From contig NZ_JAQOSP010000006.1 in assembly GCF_030068475.1 (NCBI RefSeq), positions 186,001 through 250,000 on the forward strand: 64,000 bases of DNA, read 5' to 3'. A program made the position numbers and the translations under genes. This document shows positions 1-8,768 of this stretch, piece after piece. The notes beneath the pieces were generated by a model. It had not been told where the DNA came from, did not search any database, and saw only the letters and a list, made by a program, of their open reading frames with translations. Positions within the stretch are counted from its first letter, which is position 1; every line of letters starts with the position of its first letter. The stretch comes from Roseofilum acuticapitatum BLCC-M154. Its GTDB lineage: Bacteria; Cyanobacteriota; Cyanobacteriia; Cyanobacteriales; Desertifilaceae.

Positions 1-150
1 CGCGAGGTTAAGATCACTTTGATGAAGAAAAGTGTTATGGGATGGAAAGAAACCAGTGTGGAAGAAATAAATACCGATCGCGATCCCCAAGAGCGACTTC
101 GTTCTTTCGGTGCAGATGTGGTAGTTTTAGTGCAAACTATTATTCCATAG
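1..150 (+). CDS. C-terminal end of an unidentified protein (partial)
   Basis: The first frame is open from base 1 to a TAG at 148-150 and encodes about 49 residues ending in VVVLVQTIIP. The start lies off the left edge. I do not recognise the family. It runs in the same direction as the glycosyltransferase genes that follow, with only 19 bases between its stop and the next ATG, so it is probably part of the same surface-glycan transcription unit. The fragment is too short to assign a function. Confidence 0.55.
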   Translation, partial: REVKITLMKKSVMGWKETSVEEINTDRDPQERLRSFGADVVVLVQTIIP

Positions 151-169
151 ATATGAAAAAGTTGCAGAT

Positions 170-1282
170 ATGAAGGTACTTTATATTACTCCTACTTATT
201 TTAGCGATCGCTCTCTCATTGGTGGAGCAGAGCGATATGCTAGTGCCCTAGCTTCCCTGATGGCCGAGCAAGTCGATACAACCTTGGTCAGTTTCGGCCC
301 GGAGCGCCAAAGTTATCAAGAAGATAACCTGAACATTGAAATATTTCCGGTCAAAGCGCCCATCCACGGAAATATTATGAATGCCATTAACATTCGCTAT
401 ATCACTTGGTTACTCAGTCCAACTATTATCCATGTTCATAACATTTATACTCTAGCTTCTGACATAAGTTCTTTGATCGGGTATCTTTTTGGTAAAAGAG
501 TTTTTGTCACTGAACATGCTGGAGGAGGTTCTCTGATTATTAATCATAAGCTACCGGTGTTCCACTGCTATACCAACCTTGTCGCGCAATCTGAGTATGC
601 TCTTGGGTTTATTCCTGACCAACTCAGTCAAAAAGCAGTTGTAATTAAAGGTGGGGTTGATACTAACTTGTTTTATCCCACCTCTACAGTTGAGAAAGAA
701 AAAAAGATTTTATTTGTTGGCAGAATTCTTCCCCATAAAGGAATTAACTATTTAATTGATGGGTTCAAACTCTTGGGATTTTCAGATTATAAACTGACTA
801 TTGTTGGTCGAGTAAAGGGGGATTCTAGTCAAAGCTTTTATAATGACCTTAAAGAACTAGCGGAAGGTATGCCAGTAGAATTTATTGAGGATGCAGACGA
901 CCAACGCTTACTTCATGAATATCAAAGTGCGATTGCAACTGTATTGCCCTCAGTGCATAAAACCTGGTATGGTGAATACGGTCGATTTCCAGAATTGATG
1001 GGATTAACACTATTGGAATCTCAAGCCTGTGGTACACCGGTTATATGCACTGATGCGGGAGCTATGCATGAATTTGTTAATAATGGTAAGACAGGATTAA
1101 TCGTAGAGCAAAATTCTGGTCAGGCAATCGCTGATGCTATACAGGAGTTTATCCAATTATCCCCCCAGTGCTATCAAGAATATCAAGACAACTGTTTAGA
1201 ATGGATTGAAAATAACTTTAGTTGGTCAATAGTTGTGAAAAAACACTTAGCACTTTACGAAGGTATTACCAATTCACTATGA
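170..1282 (+). CDS. GT4-family glycosyltransferase
   Basis: A 370-residue protein with the two Rossmann-like halves of GT-B enzymes. The N-terminal half has the acceptor-side GGAERYA motif near residue 19. The C-terminal half has VGRILPHKGINYLIDGF near residue 182 and the donor-binding stretch LLESQACGTPVICTDAG near residue 280. It should transfer a sugar from a nucleotide-sugar donor onto a lipid-linked glycan at the cytoplasmic membrane face; the exact sugars cannot be read from sequence. Its TGA overlaps the ATG of the next gene in an ATGA at 1279-1282, which indicates translational coupling. No strong Shine-Dalgarno precedes the ATG. Confidence 0.88.
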   Translation: MKVLYITPTYFSDRSLIGGAERYASALASLMAEQVDTTLVSFGPERQSYQEDNLNIEIFPVKAPIHGNIMNAINIRYITWLLSPTIIHVHNIYTLASDISSLIGYLFGKRVFVTEHAGGGSLIINHKLPVFHCYTNLVAQSEYALGFIPDQLSQKAVVIKGGVDTNLFYPTSTVEKEKKILFVGRILPHKGINYLIDGFKLLGFSDYKLTIVGRVKGDSSQSFYNDLKELAEGMPVEFIEDADDQRLLHEYQSAIATVLPSVHKTWYGEYGRFPELMGLTLLESQACGTPVICTDAGAMHEFVNNGKTGLIVEQNSGQAIADAIQEFIQLSPQCYQEYQDNCLEWIENNFSWSIVVKKHLALYEGITNSL

Positions 1283-2448
1283 AGCCATCCTTGAGAATAT
1301 TAATGATACTTCATATGCCTTGGGATCGCAATTTGGGTGGATCTAGAGTCCAGTTGGAGTTGGCTGATGAGTTCCGTAAAATGGGGCATAGAGTTGAAAA
1401 ATTTGATATCGATGATGCTTTTCCTAATGATAAATCCTCGCGATTGTCTCAATTCACTCGTCCTAGTTTCTCAAGTAAAGCTAAGGGATTTGTTCTAGCT
1501 AATAGTCATCGTTTTGATATTATCGATGCACATCAAGGAAATTTACCCTTTACTAAAGAAGAATTAAACTTTAATGGATTACTGGTTGCGCGATCAGTAG
1601 GATTGTATGCCTTTTGTAAAGAATATTCTAGACTAGAACAAGAGAAGTGGCCCCAGACAAAAAAAGGAAATTTGATTGCCAATACTCTGCGCTCTTGGCG
1701 ACAAGTGAGAGAACATCCTCACTACCTTCGCAGCTTAGAAACTTGTGACTTAATCAATCTTCCCAATGAAGATGAAAAGATTTATATCCAAGAACATTGG
1801 GATCTCGGTGATAAATGTGCCGTCTTTCCCTTCGGATTATCAGAAAAACGACAACAGTTATTTAGTCAAGCTTTACAATCAACAAGCCTTCATCTAAATA
1901 ATAAACAAGTCGTGTTTATTGGGTATTGGGGAAAACGAAAAGGATCTAGAGATTGGTCGGAAATATTACACCTTACAAAAACGCAAATACCAGATGTAAA
2001 ATTTAAGTTTCTGGGAACAGGTTTAAGTGCTGAAGAAGTTTTTCAAGATCTGAATCTCCCCCCTTCTGATTGGATAGAAGTTATTCCTAAATATGATAGT
2101 GATGAACTGCCATCGCTTTTGTCTGGGGCTACAGTTGGTGCATTTCCTAGTTACATGGAAGGATTTGGATTTGCCGTGTTAGAAAAAATAGCTTGCGGTT
2201 TACCTACAGTCACTTATGATATTCCTGGGCCTCGCGAAATGCTTAAGCATGTAGAGTCTTCTCTCATGGTTCCAGTCGGTGATGTTAATGCTTTTGTGGA
2301 AAAGCTAGTTAGCATACTGACACTTGAGAGAGATAATTACGAGAAATTATCTCAACAATGCTTAAAAATCACCAAAATGTTTTCTTGGCCAAAAATTGCT
2401 GCCGATCAAATAAAACTTTATTCTGAATGCTATACTCATTTAAATTAG
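1279..2448 (+). CDS. GT4-family glycosyltransferase
   Basis: A 389-residue GT-B fold transferase. The N-terminus reads ILMILHMPWDRNLGGSRVQ. The C-terminal half has VFIGYWGKRKGSRDW and the donor-binding EGFGFAVLEKIACGLPTV. The start is placed at 1279 because that ATG overlaps the upstream TGA (ATGA). An in-frame codon at 1222 would add 19 residues deep inside the preceding gene. A glycan-assembly role is inferred from family and from flanking glycosyltransferases. Donor and acceptor are unknown. Confidence 0.87.
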   Translation: MKPSLRILMILHMPWDRNLGGSRVQLELADEFRKMGHRVEKFDIDDAFPNDKSSRLSQFTRPSFSSKAKGFVLANSHRFDIIDAHQGNLPFTKEELNFNGLLVARSVGLYAFCKEYSRLEQEKWPQTKKGNLIANTLRSWRQVREHPHYLRSLETCDLINLPNEDEKIYIQEHWDLGDKCAVFPFGLSEKRQQLFSQALQSTSLHLNNKQVVFIGYWGKRKGSRDWSEILHLTKTQIPDVKFKFLGTGLSAEEVFQDLNLPPSDWIEVIPKYDSDELPSLLSGATVGAFPSYMEGFGFAVLEKIACGLPTVTYDIPGPREMLKHVESSLMVPVGDVNAFVEKLVSILTLERDNYEKLSQQCLKITKMFSWPKIAADQIKLYSECYTHLN

Positions 2449-2457
2449 GAGGATACT

Positions 2458-3201
2458 ATGGGCGCTTCAATACTTCAAAGAGTCAAAACTGCCTATGCGG
2501 TTAATCGATTAACTAGACGTTACTATAGATCTAACCAAATACCTTATACTTGTGATTACTATGTTAATGGCTATAAAGTTAATATCTCTGGGCCAGACGC
2601 TTTAGTAATGCTCATCGGTATAGTTCTTAATGATACTTACGGATTGAGGCGATTTCAGAATCTAGAGAATATTGTAGATATCGGAGCGAATATTGGCATT
2701 TTTTCGATCCATGCTGCTACCTTATTTCCACAAGCTAAAATTCTAGCCTATGAACCTTGCAGTGAAACATTTGACAACTTGAAGAAGAATGTTAATCCGT
2801 TCAATGTTCAAGCCTATCCTTATGCTGTTGGTCAATATACGGATAAAGTGAATTTAAGTGTTCAAGGAGATTTAACAGCATGTTATGTTGCTAAAAATGA
2901 TAACAGTTCCCTCAGTTCATCTCAAGTATGTGATATGCTCTCTTTTCAGGAGATTGTTGACTACATGAATGGGAAGATACAATTACTAAAACTTGATTGT
3001 GAAGGCTCTGAATATGAAATCATTCAATCTCCTAGCTTTAACTCTGTTGAGTATGTTGTTGGAGAATTTCATACTTGCGAACAAGGCAATCCTGAGTATG
3101 GACTGGAGTTACTACAACAAAAGGGATTCACAGTAGAACAATGGTTGCCATTTCCAGATGGTAAAGCAGGCGAGTTTTGGGCAAAAAATGGTCAGAATTA
3201 A
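2458..3201 (+). CDS. FkbM-family SAM-dependent methyltransferase
   Basis: A 247-residue protein with the SAM-binding loop VDIGANIGIFS near residue 73, the acidic ribose-binding motif AYEP near residue 97 and the family motif LLKLDCEGSEYEII near residue 177. FkbM enzymes O-methylate hydroxyls, often on sugars, so it probably caps or decorates the glycan made by its neighbours. An AGGAGG Shine-Dalgarno lies a few bases before the ATG, within 10 bases of the previous stop. It is the first of three FkbM proteins in this locus; the three are not close copies of one another. Confidence 0.88.
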   Translation: MGASILQRVKTAYAVNRLTRRYYRSNQIPYTCDYYVNGYKVNISGPDALVMLIGIVLNDTYGLRRFQNLENIVDIGANIGIFSIHAATLFPQAKILAYEPCSETFDNLKKNVNPFNVQAYPYAVGQYTDKVNLSVQGDLTACYVAKNDNSSLSSSQVCDMLSFQEIVDYMNGKIQLLKLDCEGSEYEIIQSPSFNSVEYVVGEFHTCEQGNPEYGLELLQQKGFTVEQWLPFPDGKAGEFWAKNGQN

Positions 3202-3222
3202 TAAGGAGACTAATAACCATTC

Positions 3223-4113
3223 ATGAATAGCTCTCAAGAAGTTACTATTAGCGTTGCTCTCGTGACTTGCAATCTTCCAAATTATTTGAACCGATGCTTG
3301 GAAAGTATTCGCTCTCAAAGCGTTCAGCCGTATGAAATCATTGTTTCAGATGATTCAACTCCAGGAATTGCTCCCCAAAATGAACAGATAGCTCTCAAGT
3401 GGAGCTGCCGGTATATTAAAGGGCCACGTCGAGGTTTACAAGCTAATTTAAATAATGTGGCTTTAGCCTGTCAAGGAACTCATGTCCGGATCGTTAATGA
3501 CGATCATATCTTTCCAGAAGATCACTTTAAAGTTATTTATGATGCAGTTAAACAGGAACCAGAAAGTGTTTGGATTTTAGGTGAGTATTATGAATATCCC
3601 AATCCCCAATCTCATTTATATCTCCCAGGGGAAGTTCAACCGCGAGGGTTTCACAAAGCAATTACTAATTTTGATGATTGTTTTGCTATCAGTGGAGGTT
3701 CAGCTATTATACCTAGGAAAGTTTTTAATAAGCATCGTTTTTTAGAAGCCTTTGGATATGTTTGCGACTTAGAATTTGGCCCTAGATTAAATGCATTGGG
3801 ATATCGTATCCAATACTGTCCAGATACTTATGTGATTCACTTAAGTCATGGTACAGTTGAGGAACGAATAGAAAAGCGTAAAGCTGTTTCCCTAAAAGGG
3901 TCTTTTCTTCTATCTTATTTAGCCTATACTTGTTACCGGCCTCGGATTGCAGGCCAAATAGAATGCTTAAGCTATTTTTTCTATTTAGCTATGCTAACAT
4001 CACTACATATTAAAGATCGTAACTTTGGGTTATCAGATTTTTGGCAAACCTGGAAATTGGGGATTGAGTATGGTAGCTTATTTAAGCAAGGTGAGTACGA
4101 GAAGATAATTTAG
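3223..4113 (+). CDS. GT2-family glycosyltransferase (GT-A fold)
   Basis: A 296-residue inverting-type transferase. The N-terminal ISVALVTCNLPNYLNRCLESI and IIVSDDST motifs bind the nucleotide, and VNDDHIF near residue 90 is the DxD-like metal and donor site. The C-terminal 90 residues are hydrophobic and aromatic and may touch the membrane. AAGGAG lies about 15 bases upstream of the ATG. It sits between two FkbM genes and ends about 50 bases before a suspected insertion-sequence remnant, so it may mark the end of a transcriptional sub-block. The sugar specificity is unknown. Confidence 0.86.
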   Translation: MNSSQEVTISVALVTCNLPNYLNRCLESIRSQSVQPYEIIVSDDSTPGIAPQNEQIALKWSCRYIKGPRRGLQANLNNVALACQGTHVRIVNDDHIFPEDHFKVIYDAVKQEPESVWILGEYYEYPNPQSHLYLPGEVQPRGFHKAITNFDDCFAISGGSAIIPRKVFNKHRFLEAFGYVCDLEFGPRLNALGYRIQYCPDTYVIHLSHGTVEERIEKRKAVSLKGSFLLSYLAYTCYRPRIAGQIECLSYFFYLAMLTSLHIKDRNFGLSDFWQTWKLGIEYGSLFKQGEYEKII

Positions 4114-4160
4114 ATTGAAATTCCGTTATACTAGTTGTTGAATTTTTCAATCAGGTTAAC

Positions 4161-4300
4161 GGGACTCAGACAAATGTTTCAGCTCAAATCACCTGGAATC
4201 TAGTCAGGGAAAGGAAATCAGTTCAAAGACTAAAAAATCTGAAACCCTTGTCTTATATGGTTTTGAGTCATATATCAGGTCTTATTTTTGTCTGACTCCC
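4161..4300. mobile_element. Probable insertion-sequence or MITE remnant with terminal inverted repeats
   Basis: GGGACTCAGACAAA at 4161-4174 and TTTGTCTGACTCCC at 4287-4300 are inverted repeats matching at 13 of 14 positions, enclosing 140 bp. One frame is open across nearly the whole element, including residues LSYMVLSHISGLIFV, and stops at 4293 inside the right repeat. That layout suits the C-terminal tail of a transposase. No clear target duplication is visible. The family is not identified, and the element cannot move on its own. Confidence 0.5.
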
Positions 4301-4374
4301 GCGACTCGATCTCTATCACCCGCAAGGATTGCTTCAGTAAAGTTATATCACCTAAAACCGAGGAATTATATAAT

Positions 4375-5196
4375 ATGTCGTTTTTTGAACTACTGGATAG
4401 CTGTCACCGATTTATAGCCCGCTCGAATCCTTTATTTTATCTAGTAATTAAAGTAAGGAATCAGTGTAATCTCATTCTTCGGTATCATTTAAGTGATGGA
4501 ATAGATCCAGTTAAAAATGGAGAAAGTATTGTTGCTAACATCATAGCAAAAAACTCTTCAGCTTTTATTGATGTTGGAGCTAATATCGGAAATTGGTCTA
4601 GTGCTTTTTTGGAAGGATCATCAAATGATGTTCGCGGACTATTATTTGAGCCTTCAAATTATGCAATTGAAAAGCTTAATAGTCGTTTCTGTGAAAACAA
4701 AAATTTAAATATTGTTCAAGCCTGTGTAGCAGATGAACCTGGAAGTATGAAATTCTATGAGGAACCAGAAGCTGGTGAAACGTCCTCGTTAGTTAAAGGT
4801 GCTTCTAATTCAAATGCTATTGAAAAAACTATAGAAGTTACAACGATAGATATTGAATTAGAAAGATTAAATTGGGAATACGTGGATTTTTTGAAAATTG
4901 ATGCTGAAGGCTATGACTTAAAGGTTATTCGAGGTGCTTATAAGTTCTTACATGCTCAGAAAATAGGAGTAGTACAATTTGAATATAACTTACCATGGAA
5001 ACATGCTGAAAGTACATTATTTAGCGCGATTAGTCTATTAAATAGTTGTGGATACCAAGTCTTCTTATTGAAAGGAACAGGATTATACACAATGAGTTAT
5101 GATATTTATGGTGAGTATTTTAGTTATTCTAATTTCATTGCTGTTGCTCCTCAATGTATGCCGATGTTAAATTCTCTTATTCAAGGAGTTATTTGA
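4375..5196 (+). CDS. FkbM-family SAM-dependent methyltransferase
   Basis: A protein of about 273 residues with the SAM loop IDVGANIGNWSSAF, the acidic motif LLFEPSNYAIE and the family motif DFLKIDAEGYDLKVIRGA. It probably O-methylates a glycan component. The start is set at the ATG at 4375, preceded by GAGGAA about 11 bases upstream. The frame also stays open back to a TTG at 4288, but that codon lies inside the inverted repeat of the suspected mobile remnant, so the longer N-terminus is probably not native. An AT-rich gap of 116 bases follows before the next gene. Confidence 0.85.
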   Translation: MSFFELLDSCHRFIARSNPLFYLVIKVRNQCNLILRYHLSDGIDPVKNGESIVANIIAKNSSAFIDVGANIGNWSSAFLEGSSNDVRGLLFEPSNYAIEKLNSRFCENKNLNIVQACVADEPGSMKFYEEPEAGETSSLVKGASNSNAIEKTIEVTTIDIELERLNWEYVDFLKIDAEGYDLKVIRGAYKFLHAQKIGVVQFEYNLPWKHAESTLFSAISLLNSCGYQVFLLKGTGLYTMSYDIYGEYFSYSNFIAVAPQCMPMLNSLIQGVI

Positions 5197-5312
5197 TCTA
5201 ATTAAATTTCAAAAAGAAATCATGAATATTATTCACGTAATATTGAAATGAAAAGCAGATAAATAAACTTCTATAATTTCATTCTAAGATATAAATGTCA
5301 AAGTGAAAAAAA

Positions 5313-6311
5313 ATGAAAAAATCTTTATTAGTTAGTGTGGTTATTCCAACCTATAACTATGGACGGTTTATTACTGAAGCTATTGATAGTATTTTCTCAT
5401 CTAGCTTGTCTAAAGATGAGTTGGAAATCATTGTAGTTGATGATGGTTCAACTGATAATACAGCATATAAAATTAGAGCTTACGAAGATGATGTTATCTA
5501 TATTAAACAAGCTAATAGTGGCAAAGCGCAAGCAACGAAAGTAGGCATTGATCGGGCTAGAGGAAAATATTTATTTAATTTAGATGCTGATGATTTGTTT
5601 TTACCCAAAAAACTGGAAAAAGTAGTAGATTGCTTTGAATCTGATCCCGATCTGGTTCATGTATCCCATCCCGCTATTTACTGGGATGTCAATAATGATA
5701 CAAAAAAAAATGAGCCGATTCCAGATTGGATCAAGAATACTAAACTGAGAGGAAAAGAGTTACTCAGATATTTCTATCGTCATCAAATTTTGTTTGGTGG
5801 AGGATCGACATTTTCAACTCGTACTGAAATAGCGAAACAAATGTTAATTCCTCAAGCTGTAGATATGTACATTGATGAGCATTTGGTTTTGTTTGCTCTC
5901 CAGGATAAATATTGCTATTTCATTGATGAACCTCTATCTATTTGGCGGATTCATGGAAATAATTTTTCTGTGGGTGAATCTCAATCAAAAAAAGCGATCG
6001 CCAAGCTCAAACGCAGTCAATCTAGTATGGTAGCAGTGTTACAGACATTAGAAGCAGAAGCATTTGATCCAGAAATTCTTGCTCTGTATACCTTGAAAAC
6101 GAAAGTGTCTATCGCTTCTATTAAAGAGCAGCTTGGAGAAAAGACGGTTAATGATATTATAGATATTTGGAAATATTTATGGAAAAACTTTAGCCAAGAT
6201 CCCGATCTGTTGAAACTGATTCAGACTTATAATGTTCTGAATCGGACTTTACCCACTCCGATGATTAATACAATGAGAAGTCTGAAATCTAGATGTTTAC
6301 GTGATATATAA
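5313..6311 (+). CDS. GT2-family glycosyltransferase (GT-A fold)
   Basis: A 332-residue transferase with VSVVIPTYNYGRFI at the N-terminus, EIIVVDDGSTDNT near residue 38 and the DxD-type donor and metal site FNLDADDLF near residue 90. A conserved WRIHGNNFS segment near residue 210 is typical of cyanobacterial GT2 proteins. It likely adds a sugar in the cytoplasm during assembly of the surface polymer. Coding sequence here is noticeably AT-rich and poor in HIP1 octamers compared with the housekeeping part of the window, which suggests acquired DNA. Confidence 0.86.
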   Translation: MKKSLLVSVVIPTYNYGRFITEAIDSIFSSSLSKDELEIIVVDDGSTDNTAYKIRAYEDDVIYIKQANSGKAQATKVGIDRARGKYLFNLDADDLFLPKKLEKVVDCFESDPDLVHVSHPAIYWDVNNDTKKNEPIPDWIKNTKLRGKELLRYFYRHQILFGGGSTFSTRTEIAKQMLIPQAVDMYIDEHLVLFALQDKYCYFIDEPLSIWRIHGNNFSVGESQSKKAIAKLKRSQSSMVAVLQTLEAEAFDPEILALYTLKTKVSIASIKEQLGEKTVNDIIDIWKYLWKNFSQDPDLLKLIQTYNVLNRTLPTPMINTMRSLKSRCLRDI

Positions 6312-6390
6312 TTAATGTATGATTATAGAGATTGCCACAATCGTCAAGTTCGATTTGCAATTGAGTAGAAGATTGTAGTTTAGAGGTTTT

Positions 6391-7554
6391 ATGAAATTAG
6401 GATTTATCACAACTTTTGATGCCAATAATGAAGATGAATTTCGTCATGCGTTTTCCGGCATTTTTTGGCATATGTTGCAAGAGTTTGAGTCTCAAGGTGT
6501 AGAAATTGAATACTTTGGCCCTATTCAAGAGGATATCATTGACAAGAGTATCGCCAAAATCATTGGGTTAATCAATAAGGTTTTGAGACTGCAACCGCCA
6601 CTGATGTACTATTACTATCCTTTAATTCTAAACAGAATGGCACGTAAAGTAGAGAAATTAGTTAAGCATAAAAAGTTAGATGCGATTTTAACCCAAAGTA
6701 CAATGGTGATGTCCCATTTTGGGTTGGATTTTCCAGTTATATATTGGCGAGACGCAAATTTTGCCGATCTAAATGAGACCTATTCCGGGTATGCCAATAT
6801 GAATCCGATTAGTATTGAGTGGGCAAACAATCATGAAATAAGAGCTATGAATACAGCAGTTCTCAACATTTTTTCCTCCGAATGTTCCTATCGGACATCA
6901 ACCTCAATTTATGGAATCCCTGATTCTAAAGTTAAAGTCATCCCTTATGGTGCTAATCATGACTATATTTTTACCCAAGAGGACATTGAACAATTTATTG
7001 GTAAGCGTTCCCAAGAACAATTACGTTTGTTGTTTATTGGTGTTGATTGGGAACGTAAGGGTGGAGATATTGCAGTAGAGGTTTGTCGAATTTTAAATCA
7101 GCGAGGAATTGCCACTCATCTGGATATTGTTGGTAGTCGATTTGAAATCAACACTGGCGATCGCAGCTATGTCACGATGCATGGATTTGTTAGTAAAGGT
7201 ACTCCAGAAGGACGGCAAATCATTCGTCATCTCTTACAGCAAGCTCACTTTTTAATTCATCCTGCTAAAGCTGAAGCCTACGGTTGTGTTTTAAGTGAAG
7301 CCTGTTCTTTTGGAGTACCTTGTATCTCTACAACAGTGGGAGGGATACCGACAATTATCAAACCAGAAAAAAATGGCTACTTACTCTCGACCAACGATCC
7401 AGCTTCTGATTATGCTGATATTTTAGCTAGAGTCTTTTCTAACTATGATGATTATATTAAACTAGCAAAGTCTTCTTTTGCGGAATATCAAGCAAGATTG
7501 AATTGGAAAGTTTCGGTAAGTAGAGCGATTAATCTAATTCAAAAAGCTATCTAA
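6391..7554 (+). CDS. GT4-family glycosyltransferase
   Basis: A 387-residue GT-B protein. The C-terminal half carries LLFIGVDWERKGGDIAVEV and the donor-binding EAYGCVLSEACSFGVPCIS with TTVGGIPTII. The N-terminal half has no strong family motif beyond its Rossmann start. AGAGG lies about 5 bases before the ATG. An 80-base gap separates it from the previous gene and about 100 bases from the next, so it may be transcribed separately. The substrate is not predictable. Confidence 0.85.
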   Translation: MKLGFITTFDANNEDEFRHAFSGIFWHMLQEFESQGVEIEYFGPIQEDIIDKSIAKIIGLINKVLRLQPPLMYYYYPLILNRMARKVEKLVKHKKLDAILTQSTMVMSHFGLDFPVIYWRDANFADLNETYSGYANMNPISIEWANNHEIRAMNTAVLNIFSSECSYRTSTSIYGIPDSKVKVIPYGANHDYIFTQEDIEQFIGKRSQEQLRLLFIGVDWERKGGDIAVEVCRILNQRGIATHLDIVGSRFEINTGDRSYVTMHGFVSKGTPEGRQIIRHLLQQAHFLIHPAKAEAYGCVLSEACSFGVPCISTTVGGIPTIIKPEKNGYLLSTNDPASDYADILARVFSNYDDYIKLAKSSFAEYQARLNWKVSVSRAINLIQKAI

Positions 7555-7652
7555 AAATCTTTGTATCATTTACTTATTTATGCTGCAATATACGTGGTTA
7601 TACTGATAGTGTATTGATCGGACGGAACCCACACGAGAGAATCAGAGCAGAA

Positions 7653-8768
7653 ATGGATCATTATAGCGATCGCCGCAATAGCCAAATTATTACACTACTT
7701 GGCCAGCAACAAGCCTTTGCTGATGGCGTGTTTGACTATACGGAAAAGCTAGAGCAAAGTTTAGCTCAGAAAGGGGTTGAGTGCGATCGCCTCTCCATGC
7801 AGTGGCGAGAATGGGGATGGTTAAAAGCACTCCAATGGCTGTGGGTAGAAAGTGGACAATGGCGCGATCGCTGGGTGATTGCCCAATTTACAGCATCCGC
7901 TTGGTCAAAGTTAGCGTTACCCGTGATGTTTGTTGTCGTGGTGGGATTGCTCAAAATCAGAGGAGTCAAAACCGCCATCATGTTCCATGAAGTTCAAGGG
8001 TATTCAGGAGAACGGCTAAAATACAAAATCCGGCGCTGGATACAACTGTGGACAATTCGCACAGCCATGAAATTAGCCGATCGCTCAGTTTTTAATGTCG
8101 ATCTAGAGCAATTAACCTGGCTCCCCATTGCCTCATGTCAGGCAACATTTATCCCTGTGGGTTCCAATATGCCGGAACCGGACTTAATGGCAGTGAAGTC
8201 TAAGGGAGACTATTCTCAGAGCAAGACAAAGACCGTGGTAGTATTTGGGATGACCAGTGTAGACATTACAAGAGACGAAGTAGAGGCGCTCTCGGCTACG
8301 ATTGGCCAAACTGCTAAAAACATTGATTTCTTACATCTGGTGACTTTAGGGCGAGGCTCAAAGGAAGCTGAACCCGAACTGAGAAAAGCACTAAAGGAGG
8401 CTAATGTGGAGATTTCAGTGCTAGGATTACTGGAGCCAGAGCAAGTTTCTCAAACTTTAGCTGCATCAGACGTACAACTCTATGTTAGAGGAGATATATC
8501 GACTCGCCGAGGAACAGCGATCGCCGGACTAGCTTGTGGACTGCCAATCGTTGCTTATGCAGGGACAGAAACAGGACATCCCATCCCAGAAGCAGGAGTT
8601 TTGCTCGTACCTGAAGGCGATAAAGAGGCTTTAGCCAGTGCTTTAATACAAGTTCTTAAAGATGAAAAACTGCGCTTAGAACTTCAGCAACGGAGTTTAG
8701 AGGTCTATAAAAAACACTTTGCTTGGGATGCTATTGCCAAACGTTTTATAGAAGAATTAAACCTATGA
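7653..8768 (+). CDS. GT4-like glycosyltransferase, more divergent
   Basis: About 371 residues. The C-terminal half retains a GT-B donor-site pattern (RRGTAIAGLACGLPIVAY and PEAGVLLVPEGD), but the usual VGR-K-KG segment is replaced by TVVVFGMTSVD. A hydrophobic stretch (LALPVMFVVVVGLL, near residue 90) in the N-terminal half may bind the membrane. The ATG at 7653 is preferred over an in-frame TTG at 7614. The last four bases overlap the next start (ATGA at 8765-8768). HIP1 octamers become frequent from this gene onward, unlike the genes to its left. Confidence 0.75.
   Translation: MDHYSDRRNSQIITLLGQQQAFADGVFDYTEKLEQSLAQKGVECDRLSMQWREWGWLKALQWLWVESGQWRDRWVIAQFTASAWSKLALPVMFVVVVGLLKIRGVKTAIMFHEVQGYSGERLKYKIRRWIQLWTIRTAMKLADRSVFNVDLEQLTWLPIASCQATFIPVGSNMPEPDLMAVKSKGDYSQSKTKTVVVFGMTSVDITRDEVEALSATIGQTAKNIDFLHLVTLGRGSKEAEPELRKALKEANVEISVLGLLEPEQVSQTLAASDVQLYVRGDISTRRGTAIAGLACGLPIVAYAGTETGHPIPEAGVLLVPEGDKEALASALIQVLKDEKLRLELQQRSLEVYKKHFAWDAIAKRFIEELNL

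Noticed and set aside
1222-1278. Extended N-terminus for the second glycosyltransferase
   Set aside because: It would lie wholly in the preceding gene. The ATG at 1279 overlaps the previous stop and starts right at the conserved N-terminal strand.
4288-4374. TTG-initiated N-terminal extension of the second FkbM protein
   Set aside because: The added residues are encoded by the mobile remnant and adjacent sequence. The ATG at 4375 has a Shine-Dalgarno and gives the usual FkbM length.
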